NCBI RefSeq assembly: GCF_051020955.1
Contig: NC_135014.1
Location: 2,736,501-2,800,500, forward strand
Direction of reading: 5' to 3'
Length of the DNA: 64,000 bases
Origin: Megalopta genalis
Taxonomy: Eukaryota > Arthropoda > Insecta > Hymenoptera > Halictidae
The translations under genes and the position numbers were made by a program. Within the stretch, counting starts at the first letter, position 1, and every line of letters starts with the position of its first letter. The notes under the pieces are model-generated. The model ran no database searches. It was not told the DNA's origin and saw only the letters and a program-made list of their open reading frames with translations. Positions 1 through 9,067 of the stretch are shown here, piece after piece.

Positions 1-120
1 TTAATAGTCGGTCCGAATTTGTAGTTATAGTATTAACTAATTTGTATTAATAGTTTGTCGAATTTCGGCTTCGACTTAGCTTTTTCCAGGCAGAGAAGGG
101 AGAAAGAGGGAGATATATAC

Positions 121-486
121 ACAGGGTATCCCAAAATTATGGCACTTCCGGGAAATGAGAGGTTCCTGAGATCATTAGAAGTAACTTTTTCCTTAGCGAA
201 ATTGCAATCCGCGGCTTCGTTTACGAGTTATTAACGAAAAACAGTGACCAATGAGAGGCGAGCTCGGCTGGCGCGCGGCGGCCGAGCCAACGAGCGCATG
301 GAGCTCGGCCCTACTCATTGGCCCGGTCGCCTAGCGCCGAGCGAACTCGTCTCTCATTGGTCAGTGTTTTTTGTGAATAATTCGTTAACAATGCCTCGGA
401 GAAAATTTTTGTAAAAGAGAAAGTTGCTTCGAATCACGTCAGGAATCTCTCATTTCTCGGAAATGCCATAATTTTGGGACACCCTA
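121..486 (+). mobile_element. Palindromic MITE, family A, copy A1
   Basis: The two ends are inverted copies of each other: the left reads CAGGGTATCCCAAAATTATG and the right ends CATAATTTTGGGACACCCTA. Arms of roughly 150 bp fold on each other. Inner conserved pieces are a GAGTTATTAACGAAAAACAG block, a GACCAATGAGAGGCGAG block and its inverse CTCTCATTGGTCAG. There is no open frame of note. The arrangement is that of a non-autonomous foldback or MITE element. Five related copies lie in this window. A GA tract begins directly at its right end. Confidence 0.85.
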
Positions 487-574
487 TGTAGAGAGAGAAG
501 GAGAGAGATAGGGAGATAGAGAGAGAGAGATAGGGAGAGAGCGAGAGAGAAAGAGAGCAAGCGAGCGAGATAGT

Positions 575-613
<39 letters not shown>

Positions 614-1054
614 GGAGAGCGCGAGAGAGAAAGAGAGCAAGCGAGAGACAAAGCGAGCGAGAGAGAGAGCGAGCGAGAGAGAGATGGAGCGAGAGAGAGA
701 GAGCGAGAGACGGAGAGAGCGAGAGAGAGAGAGATGGAGCGAGAGAGAGAGAGAGAGCGAGAGACGGAGAGAGCGAGAGAGAGAGAGAGCGAGCGAGAGA
801 CAGAGCATGCGAGACAGAGAGCGAAAGACAGAGAGAGCGAGAGAGAGAGAGCGAGCGAGAGACAGAGCATGCGAGACAGAGAGCGAAAGACAGAGAGAGC
901 GAGAGAGAGAGAGAGCGAGCGAGAGACAGAGCATGCGAGACAGAGAGCGAAAGACAGAGAGAGCGAGAGAGAGAGCGAGAGAGAGCAAGCAAGCGAGAGA
1001 GAGCAAGCGAGAGAGAGAGCAAGCGGGAGAGAGAGAGAGAGAGGGGCGATGGCT
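487..1054 (+). repeat. GA-rich satellite tract with ~62 bp higher-order unit
   Basis: A purine-rich run dominated by GAGAGA with interspersed GAGCGAGC. From about 785 to 965 a longer unit is visible three times, each containing GAGACAGAGCATGCGAGACA followed by GAGCGAAAGACAGAGAGAGC. The open frames across it on either strand encode only Arg/Glu/Ser or Leu/Ser low-complexity peptide and are not genes. Confidence 0.9.
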
Positions 1055-1507
1055 CGCGGCCATCCCGGTCGATGATTAATCATCCTCGGCACTTTCGATG
1101 GGCTGTCCCGGTGTCCCGAGCCATGGGAGAGAACCGGGGAGAGAGGACCCGACGAGAGACAAACGAAAAGGACGCGGGTCCTGGCAGGTATAGAGGCGCG
1201 GAGAAGCAGGTCTCTCGCCGCGGTGGAATTAAAGCGAACAGGTACCTTCGGGGCTGCAGGCCGCTTCGGAGAAAACAGGTTCTTTTTCGTCTTCTTCTTC
1301 CCACGGGACCGTGTGCCCCTACATCGTGGTCGCGTTAACTCTTGAGAAACGCGTACCGACGCGTTAGAGGTTAGAGGGGCCCATTACTGTGCCCTGTTAG
1401 CAACCATCGGAAGTTTCCGCTGCTAAATGCAATTTTCGATATTCAAACGACGTTTCTTAAGGACTCAATTTTAAAGTTTCTTTCGTCGAGATAGAGAGAA
1501 ATTATTC
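1055..1507. other. Unique sequence, no gene recognised
   Basis: Mixed-composition unique DNA. Short overlapping frames exist on both strands (for example about 1072-1338 plus), but neither shows a recognisable domain or codon pattern. No tRNA-like cloverleaf was seen. Confidence 0.5.

Positions 1508-1553
<46 letters not shown>
1508..1553 (+). repeat. (TTA)n microsatellite
   Basis: About fifteen consecutive TTA/ATT trinucleotides. Confidence 0.95.
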
Positions 1554-1648
1554 TTCTCAAATATGAACATTCATTTTTGCCCTGATCCATTCTATATTCC
1601 TAATTTGATTAGGAGCTGGTCAACAGAAATATGTTGAAATATAAATTA

Positions 1649-1820
1649 ATATAATATAATATAATATAATATAATATAATAAAATATAATATAATATAAT
1701 ATAATATAATATAATATAATATAATATAATATAATATAATATAATATAATATAATATAATATAATATAATATAATATAATATAATATAATATAATATAAT
1801 ATAATATAATATAATATAAT
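1649..1820 (+). repeat. (ATAAT)n pentanucleotide array
   Basis: More than thirty near-perfect ATAAT units in a row, with one AAAAT variant near 1680. The same pentamer forms arrays at 29.35-30.06 kb and 33.81-33.97 kb. The Ile/Tyr/Leu frame on the minus strand is a translation of the repeat. Confidence 0.95.
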
Positions 1821-2472
1821 AAATATTATAATAAAAACTCTTCCATAGAAAATGATAATAAGTGGTGAGAGTTCTGAATAAATAGTGTTTTCGTGAATAC
1901 GAAGCAACGCAGCTTGAAAAGTTTACTTTCAGAGCTCCGTAATTTTAGTGTTAATTCCATCGAATCAAATGTTAAATTTTCTTTTTAGGAAACTTTTCAG
2001 GCTTTTGGGCGCGACGGCCGAAGCATGAAACACGGTTTAATCCGCCGTTTATCGCCCGCGCTTTCAATGCGCGAATCAAAGTTCGGTTTACGAGTCGGTT
2101 TACACCTTTCCGCGACCTCCTTGGTCCATTCACATCCGACGACTGTAATTAATGAGTTCATTGAAAATGAAATACTAACCAACTACACATTTATCAAGTG
2201 ATTTAATCCGTACGGTTCTGTAAGAGGTCAATTAGCTCTTATACGTATAATTTTGCGTGCTCGACGTTTTAAACGAAATTCAGTTCAGCGTTGCTGAGCG
2301 GGCTGAGCGGGGTCCTCGGTGAAATTTATTTATTAACTTTCGCGATTCGAGCTGCCGCGGGAAACGTTGAATTCCAAACAAGAGGGGCGAGAGAGGCGAA
2401 ATTACCTTCGTGCGAGAGAAAGAAAAAAAAAGAAGCAAGAACGCAGAGGGAAATGTAGGGCGATAGATACGT
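1821..2472. other. Unique sequence, no gene recognised
   Basis: AT-rich unique DNA with a short GC-richer part near 1990-2110 that has a 61-codon minus-strand frame of no recognisable family. A purine stretch (GAGAGAAAGAAAAAAAAAG) lies near 2410-2435. Confidence 0.45.
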
Positions 2473-2694
2473 ACAGTATAATGTCTCTCTAATTGACGCT
2501 CCGATTGTCCACGAAAATGGACAATTTGGGAGGAGGAGATGCGATTAATTTGAATCTTGCGCCTCGTTTTTATAATTATCGTTTCTTAACAATAAAATAA
2601 AAACGAGGCGCAAGACTCGAATAATCGTATCTCCTTTCCCAAAATTGTCCATTTTAGTGGACAATCTGAGCGTCAGTGAGGGAGACATTACTGT
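2473..2694. mobile_element. Palindromic MITE, family B, copy B1
   Basis: The left end reads CAGTATAATGTCTCTCTAAT and the right end is the inverse, GGGAGACATTACTG followed by TA. Internal marks of the family are GGACAATTTGGGAGGAGGAG, GATACGATTATTCGAGCCT-like sequence, a TTTTTATAATT centre and the inverted arm AATAATCGTATCTCC. The whole unit is a near palindrome of about 220 bp flanked by TA, as for MITEs of the Tc1/mariner type. It has no coding capacity. Confidence 0.85.
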
Positions 2695-2697
2695 ATA

Positions 2698-2982
2698 CAG
2701 TAAATTCTCCCTAATTGGCGCTCAGATTTTATAGCAAATTCTCCCTAATCGACGCTCAGATTTTAGAGTAATTTCTCCCTAATTAGCGCTCGGATTGCGC
2801 ACAAAAAATGGACAATTTGGGAGGAGGAGATACGATTGTTCGTGCCTTGAGTATCGTTTTGATAATTTTTGATAATCGGTAGCTGTAAAAAGCGAGCCGC
2901 AAGACTCGAATAATCGTATCTCCTTCTCCAAAATTGTCCATTTTAGTGGACAATCTAAGCGACAGTAAGGGAGACATTACTG
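2698..2982. mobile_element. Palindromic MITE, family B, copy B2, with triplicated left end
   Basis: Same core and right end as B1, starting just after B1 with only TATA between. The left terminal segment (AATTCTCCCTAATTGGCGCT followed by CAGATTTTA) occurs three times in a row with small changes before the core begins near 2808, so the terminal repeat itself has been tandemly amplified. Confidence 0.85.
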
Positions 2983-2986
2983 TATA

Positions 2987-3271
2987 CATTAAATTCTCCC
3001 TAATTGGCGCTCAGATTTTATAGCAAATTCTCCCTAATCAACGCTCAGATTTTATAGTAATTTCTTCCTAATTAGCGCTCAGATTGCGCACAAAAAATGG
3101 ACGATTTGGGAGGAGGAGATATGATTATTCGAGCTTTGAGTCTCATTTTGATAATTTTTGATAATCGGTAGCTGTAAAAAGCGAGCCGCAAGGCTCGAAT
3201 ATTCGTATCTCCTTCTCCATAATTGTCCATTTTTCTGGACAAATCTGAGCGTCAGTTAGGGAGACATTACT
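2987..3271. mobile_element. Palindromic MITE, family B, copy B3, with triplicated left end
   Basis: Head-to-tail neighbour of B2 with the same triplicated left end, the same core and a right end ending GGGAGACATTACTA. B2 and B3 resemble each other more than either resembles B1, so one probably arose by tandem duplication of the other. Confidence 0.85.
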
Positions 3272-4235
3272 ACATACATCGAACGAAACAAATTAACGCG
3301 GAGGAAACGCGTAAAAAATGTTTCAGCACGCGCGAACGCGAACGCGAATTGTTCCGGCTACCGCGAAAATTGAAACGATAAATTCGCCGGGATTATGCGC
3401 GCCGAAGAAATATTCAGCGATACGCGCAAATCGATTTAAACGTGCACGAATTATTCATCCTCTTTCGGCGGCGCTTTTTTGCCCGATCACGTACATAGTA
3501 TAATATGCACATACGAAATAAATTATCGCATTGAATTTATAATACACGGTGGACGAATCGTGCGACAGATTTCAGCTCGAGGATTTTCGTAAGAAAAATC
3601 CATGTTTCTGTTGTTCCTTATTTTTTTTTTTTTTGACATGGATGCATAAAATCCGGAGTGCACTTTGGACACTGTTTGACAACAATAATAATATTATATT
3701 AACATAATATATATATTAATGATGATAATAATAATAATCATTTTAATTAATAATACTAATCTTGATAGAAATTTAGAAATAGAAATTTTCAAACACGTTT
3801 ATAAAAAACAGAAGTTGAATAAAGATAAATCGTTTATTTCAATAATTTGGATATGTTGAAAATAACGACGTAATAAATTTATTAAATGCTTCTTAAGTCT
3901 TCGTAATCTTCTACGTCAGCCACTGGTCTTTGTCATAAATATGCATAAAGTGCATAAAATGCATTTCGTATAAAATGCATAAAATGCATCTTTAAAATGC
4001 AATAGCGTTACGGGAAAATTTCTATCGGCGAGAGAAACTTTGAAATTCACTTTCGAGTCCTTAAGAAATGTCGTTTGAACAGCGAAAGTTTTGTTTAGCA
4101 GCGAAGAAAAGATAAAGAAAAGAGATGATACGATAAAAGAGAGGATACAATAAGAGATACGAAAGAAGAAAACGCGAGCGATGAAAAGGAAGTGTACACC
4201 AAGAAGAGGAAGATCGCGATGCGACGATATTTGCG
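3272..4235. other. AT-rich unique sequence with small ATAAAATGC repeat
   Basis: No gene recognised. It contains a poly-T run near 3620, an ATAATA-rich patch at about 3685-3750, and several copies of GCATAAAATGCAT-type sequence at about 3940-3998. Confidence 0.5.
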
Positions 4236-4628
4236 ATGAATCTCTCTCTCTCCCTTTCTCTCTCAAGATATCGGCAACAAAAGAGAAAGAGCGACAGGAA
4301 GAGAGAGATAAAGAGAAATAGAGAGGTAAAGAGAATGAAAAAAAGCGTGAGAAAGAGAAAGAGAGAAAATCCTCACCCTTTCTCTGTCTCTCTTTCTCTT
4401 CCTCTCTCGATTTCTTTCTCTTTCTCTCTCTCTCTATTTCTCTTTCTCTCAAGAAACTTTGCCGCAGATTTACACGGACCAGATAGCACATTTAAAAAGA
4501 GAAAGAGAGAGAGAAAGGGCGAGAAAAAGAGAAAGATAAAGAGAAAGATAGAGATAAAGAGAACGAGAAAAAGCGAGCTCCCTTTCTGTTTCTCTCTTTC
4601 TCCCTTTCTCTCTCTCTCTCTTTCCCTT

Positions 4629-4690
<62 letters not shown>
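4236..4690. repeat. CT/GA composite simple-repeat tract
   Basis: Alternating polypyrimidine and polypurine runs (CTCTCTTTCTC and GAGAAAGAGAAAG), ending in a nearly pure (CT)n run at about 4640-4688. Long frames on both strands consist of Leu/Ser/Phe or Arg/Lys/Glu repeats and are rejected as genes. Confidence 0.9.
4450..4500 (+). repeat. 51 bp non-simple module inside GA/CT tract, copy 1
   Basis: A non-repetitive island containing AAACTTTGCCGCAGATTTAC, then GGACCAGATAGCACATTTAA. Near-identical islands lie at 5071-5120 (plus) and, inverted, at 5300-5350 and 5532-5582, each at the edge of a purine or pyrimidine run. The simple repeats here are therefore part of a larger duplicated unit. Confidence 0.85.
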
Positions 4691-4691
<1 letters not shown>

Positions 4692-5070
4692 TTGCGGGAA
4701 ATAAAAATAATACCGATCGGAAGAAACCGTCGCCGGATTCGTCCACTCGTCCAGGGAGCTCGAAACTTCGCCAGTTTGTCTTTCGACAGAACGAAGCCAG
4801 GAATTACGGCTTTACGGCGAAAGAATTCTATGAGAGTCTCGAGCACAGTTCTCGGCTAACGATTAACATTAACGTCGGCCGCCTGTAAGCCGGTAGTCTC
4901 GTTCCGGCATCGTTCTGTCAAACAAGGAGGAGAGTTCTATCGCGGGAACGACAGCTCGTTGAAAAATGTTTTTAAGGAGTTGCTATCCTCGCGGCGTATT
5001 CTTTGTGCCTTCGTTTCCCGTCTGGCCGCGTCTTTAGCGATAAAAGCCGAAGAATGAGGTCGTTCAATTA
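4691..5070. other. Unique sequence between repeat tracts
   Basis: About 380 bp of GC-moderate unique DNA with no recognised gene or RNA. Confidence 0.5.
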
Positions 5071-5120
5071 CTCGAAACTTTGCCGTAGATATACACTGGC
5101 CGGGTAGCACGTTTAAAAAG
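5071..5120 (+). repeat. 51 bp module, copy 2
   Basis: Diverged copy of the 4450-4500 module: GAAACTTTGCCGTAGATATA then GGGTAGCACGTTTAAAAAGG, followed at once by a (GA)n run. Confidence 0.8.
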
Positions 5121-5131
5121 GCAAAGAGGGG

Positions 5132-5162
<31 letters not shown>

Positions 5163-5299
5163 GAGAGAGAAAGGAAGAAAGAGAGAAAGAGAAAGGGAGC
5201 TCGCTTTTTCTCGTCCTCTTTATCTCTATCTTTCTTTGTATCTCTCTCTCTCTTTCTCTTTCTCTTTCTCTTTTTCTCGCTCTTTCTCTCTCTCTTTCT

Positions 5300-5350
5300 C
5301 TTTTTAAATGTGCTATCTGGTCCGTGTATATCTGCGGCAAAGTTTCTTGA
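5300..5350 (-). repeat. 51 bp module, copy 3 (inverted)
   Basis: Reverse complement of the 4450 module: TTTTTAAATGTGCTATCTGG then TATATCTGCGGCAAAGTTTC. Only a few substitutions separate it from copy 1. Confidence 0.85.
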
Positions 5351-5531
5351 GAAAAAGAGAAATCGAAAGAGGATAAGAAAGAGAGCCAGAGAAAGGGAGA
5401 GGTTATTCTCTCTCTCTCTCTTTCTGTTTCTCTCGCTTTTTCTCATTCTCTTTATCTCTCTCTTTCTCTTTACCTCTCCATTTCCCTTTCTCTTTATCTC
5501 TCTCTTTCTGTCGCTCTTTCTCTCTCTTTCT

Positions 5532-5582
5532 CTTTTTAAATGTGCTATCTGATCCCTGTATATCTGCGGCAAAGTTTCTTGA
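5532..5582 (-). repeat. 51 bp module, copy 4 (inverted)
   Basis: Same as copy 3 except GATCCCTG in place of GGTCCGTG. It is followed by GAGAGAAAGAGAAA. Confidence 0.85.
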
Positions 5583-5794
5583 GAGAAAGAGAAAAAAAGT
5601 AGAGAGAAAGAGGAAGAGAGAGAGAGGGAGAGAGAGAGAAAGCGAAAAAGAAAGAGAGAGAAAGCGAGAGAGAGAGAGGGAGAAAGAAGAAGAGAAAGAG
5701 AAAAAGAAATAGAGGGAAAGGGAAAGAAATCCAGAGAAAAAGAGAGAAAGAAAGAGAGAGAAAGAAAAAGGGAGAGAAAGCGAGAGAGAGGCAA

Positions 5795-6440
5795 AAATAA
5801 AATAGAGAAAGAGAAGTATAGAGAGACAGAAAAACCAAAAAGGAGAGCAAAAGAGAGAGAGAGAGGGAGGGAGGCAAAAATAAAATAGAGAAAGAGAAAT
5901 ATAGAGAGAAAGAAAAACGAAAAGAGAGAGTAAAAGAGAGAGAGGGAGGGAGGCAAAAATAAAATAGAGAAAGAGAAGTATAGAGAGAAAGAAAAACAAA
6001 AAGTGAGAGCAAAACAGAGAGAGAGGGAGAGAGGCAAACATAAAATAGAGAAAGAGAAGTATAGAGAGAAAGAAAAACGAAAAGAGAGAGCAAAAGAGAG
6101 AGAGAGGGAGAGAGGCAAAAATAAAATAGAGAAAGAGAAGTATAGAGAGAAAGAAAAACGAAAAGAGAGAGCAAAAGAGAGAGAGAGGGAGAGAGGCAAA
6201 AATAAAATAGAGAAAGAAAAGTATAGAGAGAAGGAAAAATAAGAAAAGAGAGCAAAAGAGAGAGAGAGGGAGAGAGGCAAAAATAAAACAGAAAAAGAGA
6301 AATATAGAGAGAAGGAAAAATAAGAAGAGAGAGCAAAAGAGAGAGAGAGGGAGAGAGGCAAAAATAAAACAGAAAAAGAGAAATATAGAGAGAAGGAAAA
6401 ATAAGAAGAGAAATAGAGAGCAAAAGAAAGAGAAAGAAAG
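5795..6440 (+). repeat. ~72-78 bp purine-rich minisatellite, about 8 copies
   Basis: Each unit contains GGCAAAAATAAAATAGAGAA, then AGTATAGAGAGAAAG, then AAAACGAAAAGAGAGAGCAA. About eight units follow one another with a few changes. The 541-codon frame read on the minus strand (4937-6562) is a product of this array and its pyrimidine neighbours. Confidence 0.85.
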
Positions 6441-7393
6441 CGAAAGCGAGAAAGAGGGAGAGGGCGAAGGGGGAGTCCGCCGGTGAAGTTTTCATTAAGA
6501 TCGCGCCACCATGACAACCCGCGCCCCTCGGGTTGCTTCGAATGCCGCTCCACCGATGCCACTCGACACTCCCAACTCTTTACAATGAATAAAATTATGC
6601 ACGGTTACTTGAGTCTGTTTGTTGAACGAATTCGCGGGGCCGATCGTAAACTTCCAACCACCCGCGTTCTGCACCTACACGGTGGAAAACTTGTTCAGCC
6701 ATTAACTTCGCCCCGTAGCCGAACGCTCGGGAAACGCTCAAGGAGGTGGGAGAGGGGGAAGCTCGGAATTATTTAAATTCGATTCGATCTGGCGGGCAGC
6801 ATTCGCGGAAGAAAATAAATTAAAGAACCGGCGAACAATTAGCTCTCTCTCTCTCTCTCTCTCGCTCGCTCTCTCGATCGCTCTCTCTTCGCTCCGAGGA
6901 ACCAGGAAGCCGAGGAGAATAGGTTGCCCGGAGAACAATAACGAGGAACGTTAGCGCGCAATTACTTGGACCGCGGGATAATTGATACAAAATACTACCC
7001 GCGGCTTAATCGCGGGCTCGATTATTGTTTGTTTTAATAACAATACGCCGAGGATGATCCCGGCGTATTCGCGCGGCGCGACGTTCCGGCCCGCGCGCGC
7101 ACACACCGACGCGGAACCGCGTCTTCGCGGCCCGCGGAATGATATTGATTGCTTGGAAAGCAAATAATAATATTTTGAACTCGCGATTCCATCATCCGTG
7201 TCGCTTCTACGGCGAATCGAACCGAGAGGCTCGTTTCAAGGAACCGTGTAACAAGCTTGATCGGCGGACGACGATTTATAAGATTCGCTCGTTTCGCCGC
7301 GATCGGCACTCGGCTCCGAGGGAATTTGATTGGTCATTTCTGCTGTTTCTCGGTTCAAGGCAATCTTTATCGTGTTCGGACTCGGGATTCGAA
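6441..7393. other. Unique sequence with a (CT)n run
   Basis: GC-moderate DNA with a pyrimidine run at about 6842-6890. Small frames on both strands (for example 6483-6776 plus, 6951-7163 minus) have no recognisable domain. Nothing here was supported as a gene. Confidence 0.45.
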
Positions 7394-7397
7394 TTAA

Positions 7398-7653
7398 CCC
7401 TTTCGCTACGGAGCGCTCGCGTGAAAATGTGATCGCTGTGTACGGAGCGTATTATCGAGTAGTTGGCACCGAAGTACGGAATGTATTTCTGGTTCCTAGT
7501 TTTCCGTAGTCCAAATATATTCAGATTTTTGTGATCTCGAGAGCACGTTACCGTTCGTCTTGCATCGCAAACGCTTTCAGTATCGGTATTTTCACTTTCA
7601 GTATTTTCGCTATCACTCGCGAAAAATATTCTCCTAAATTTTCTTTTCCCCAT
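7398..7653 (-). pseudogene. piggyBac-type transposase N-terminal remnant
   Basis: An ATG at 7653 opens about 85 codons that run into the left terminal repeat. Residues 12-27 are a Ser/Asp/Glu/Asn-rich acidic stretch (ASDSENTESENTDTES). Such acidic N-termini are common in piggyBac transposases. The DDE catalytic core and the C-terminal Cys-rich domain are absent, as expected if an internal deletion joined the N-terminal region to the 3' end. The assignment rests on this composition and on the TTAA/CCC ends rather than on a conserved motif. Confidence 0.5.
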
Positions 7654-8004
7654 GATTTGAATAATGGGTCTAAAACAATTAAATACTTTAAAACTCAACG
7701 TATCATCGCGAAGGCAGGAATTGAGTGTTTACCCGTGAATTATTAAAATTGAGCCGACAAAATTATTTTAGAATTATAAATTCGTGTAAACCTTTTAATC
7801 GCTACTATTATAAATTGCTGGTATGTATCCGTCGCTGGCAACGTTCTAAAGAAGACCGAAACTGTGTATCGTTAGAATTAAAACACAATATCGTCTTGTC
7901 AATAGTGTTATATTTCATGATAGTCGATTGTTTAAGGCACGCAGCGTTGCCAGATACTCGATTAACAAAAGTATCTCATGTAAAGTATGAAATTAAAGTA
8001 TATA

Positions 8005-8030
8005 CTACTGTGATCAAAAAGTAAGGTGAA
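8005..8030 (+). repeat. mariner left terminal inverted repeat
   Basis: 26 bp matching 8899-8924 perfectly in inverse orientation, preceded by the TA target-site copy. Confidence 0.95.
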
Positions 8031-8199
8031 ATTGTCATTTAAAACTCCCGGACATTAGGAAGGCAGGCAATTGTTTTTTTCCTAGGTTGGTAGGACTGTC
8101 TACAACAATTGCCAAGCGTCTGTTTGTTAAAAGGTTTAATTATCTCCGAGTTACACGTGTTTTAGTAAACGACCAAAAGTGAATTTTTCGATTTTTACA

Positions 8200-8871
8200 A
8201 TGGGTGATTTTGTTGAGCAAAGAACTTGCATCAAATTTTGTTTGCGGAACGAATATTCTTGTGCGGACACGTTGAAAATGTTGCGGAAGGCCTTTGGTGA
8301 TCAAACTATGGCACAAAAAAACGTTTATAAGTGGTACAACGAGTTCAAAGCGGGCCGAGAACGCGTTGAAGACGAACCGCGCTCTGGACGACCATCAACG
8401 TCTACCGACGAGGGCCACGTCCAAAAAATCGAAGATTTGGTGCTTGAAAATCGTCGATTGACAATAAGAGACCTCGCTGATAGTGTTGGAATATCATTTG
8501 GCTCAGTCCAAACCATTTTGAAGGATGTTTTGTGTCTCAAACGCGTCAAGTCTCGATTGGTACCATGTCATACTGCATTGATTCTTCGCGACTTTTTTGC
8601 CAAAAACTCGACTCATATCGTTCCGCAACCACCGTATTCGCCTGATTTGGCTCCGTGCGACTTCAGGTTATTCAGCAAACTCAAAAGGCCGATGCGGGGA
8701 CGCCATTTTGACACGATTGAGGAGATAAAAACCGAATCGAAGAAGGTCTTGAAGGCTATACCGGAAAAAGACTATTCCGACTGTTTCGAGGACTGGAAAA
8801 AGCGTCGGAAACAGCGCGTTTTATCGGACGGGGATTACTTTGAAGGGGATGAAATTGATTTGGAAGAATAA
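8200..8871 (+). CDS. mariner transposase, central catalytic part deleted
   Basis: A 223-residue frame. The ATG at 8200 is chosen because the protein starts MGDF, a usual mariner start, and the upstream GTG has no support. Residues 1-55 and about 75-115 are the paired helix-turn-helix DNA-binding region, including KWYNEFKAGRE at 44-54 and the GRPS linker at 63-66. After VP (121-122), where the catalytic domain should begin, the frame jumps to CHTALILRDF, which normally follows the second catalytic Asp. YSPDLAPCD (146-154) supplies the third catalytic Asp with mariner DD34D spacing. The first two Asp residues and roughly 120 residues are missing (family length about 345). The frame is otherwise intact with no stops. 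It cannot cut or join DNA but may still bind the terminal repeats. AATAAA occurs just before and after the stop. Confidence 0.93.
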   Translation: MGDFVEQRTCIKFCLRNEYSCADTLKMLRKAFGDQTMAQKNVYKWYNEFKAGRERVEDEPRSGRPSTSTDEGHVQKIEDLVLENRRLTIRDLADSVGISFGSVQTILKDVLCLKRVKSRLVPCHTALILRDFFAKNSTHIVPQPPYSPDLAPCDFRLFSKLKRPMRGRHFDTIEEIKTESKKVLKAIPEKDYSDCFEDWKKRRKQRVLSDGDYFEGDEIDLEE

Positions 8872-8898
8872 ATAAAGAATTTACATTTTATAAACAAA

Positions 8899-8924
8899 TT
8901 CACCTTACTTTTTGATCACAGTAG
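8899..8924 (-). repeat. mariner right terminal inverted repeat
   Basis: Inverse of 8005-8030, followed by TA. Confidence 0.95.
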
Positions 8925-8940
8925 TATATATATGGTATGT

Positions 8941-9050
8941 GAACGTATATATACGCTCTTCGTAACCACGCGCGCCCGCTTTTCCAGAGCGTATATATAC
9001 GCTCTTCGTACACGAATGGTCATTCTTCGAGGGCGTATATATACGCCCAT
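8941..9050. repeat. Three subterminal palindromes in the piggyBac-like end
   Basis: Three spaced copies of a palindrome: GAACGTATATATACGCTC at 8941, GAGCGTATATATACGCTC (a perfect palindrome) at 8987 and GGGCGTATATATACGCCC (also perfect) at 9031. The first two are followed by TTCGTA. In the third the G-to-C changes occur on both arms, which keeps the symmetry. They are candidate subterminal transposase-binding sites. Confidence 0.75.
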
Positions 9051-9067
9051 CGGAGCGAAAGGGTTAA

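Larger units (their letters stand above)
5121..5794. repeat. GA/CT composite tract with two inverted modules
   Basis: A polypurine run (5121-5200), a polypyrimidine run (5200-5300), an inverted module at 5300-5350, another purine/pyrimidine pair, and a second inverted module at 5532-5582 followed by a long GA-rich run. The arrangement makes inverted repeats of several hundred bp. Confidence 0.85.
8005..8924 (+). mobile_element. mariner (Tc1/mariner, DD34D) element with internal deletion
   Basis: The terminal inverted repeats are perfect over 26 bp: CTACTGTGATCAAAAAGTAA continuing GGTGAA at 8005-8030, and its inverse at 8899-8924. A TA lies on each side (8003-8004 and 8925-8926), the target duplication of this superfamily. 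Mariner elements are usually about 1.3 kb; this one is 920 bp. The missing DNA is inside the transposase gene. It sits inside a piggyBac-like element and is therefore younger than it. Confidence 0.95.
7394..9067 (-). mobile_element. piggyBac-like element, internally deleted, hosting a mariner
   Basis: The element is bounded by TTAA on both sides. The left end reads TTAACCCTTTCGCTACGGAG. The right end, read inward, is TTAACCCTTTCGCTCCGATG, so the terminal inverted repeat is CCCTTTCGCT plus CG. TTAA target duplication and a CCC start are hallmarks of the piggyBac superfamily. About 920 bp of it is a later mariner insertion (8005-8924), leaving about 750 bp of original element, too short for a full transposase. 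A remnant acidic N-terminal frame lies at its left side on the minus strand. Confidence 0.8.

Noticed and set aside
4937..6562. 541-codon minus-strand open frame
   Set aside because: It is a Leu/Ser/Phe then Arg/Lys/Glu translation of GA/CT repeats and the 75 bp minisatellite; there is no domain, and equally long frames exist in other phases.
7931..7955. TAAGGCACGC, identical to the start of miR-124
   Set aside because: The rest of the mature sequence does not match, and I see no complementary arm upstream for a precursor hairpin; it lies inside a transposon.
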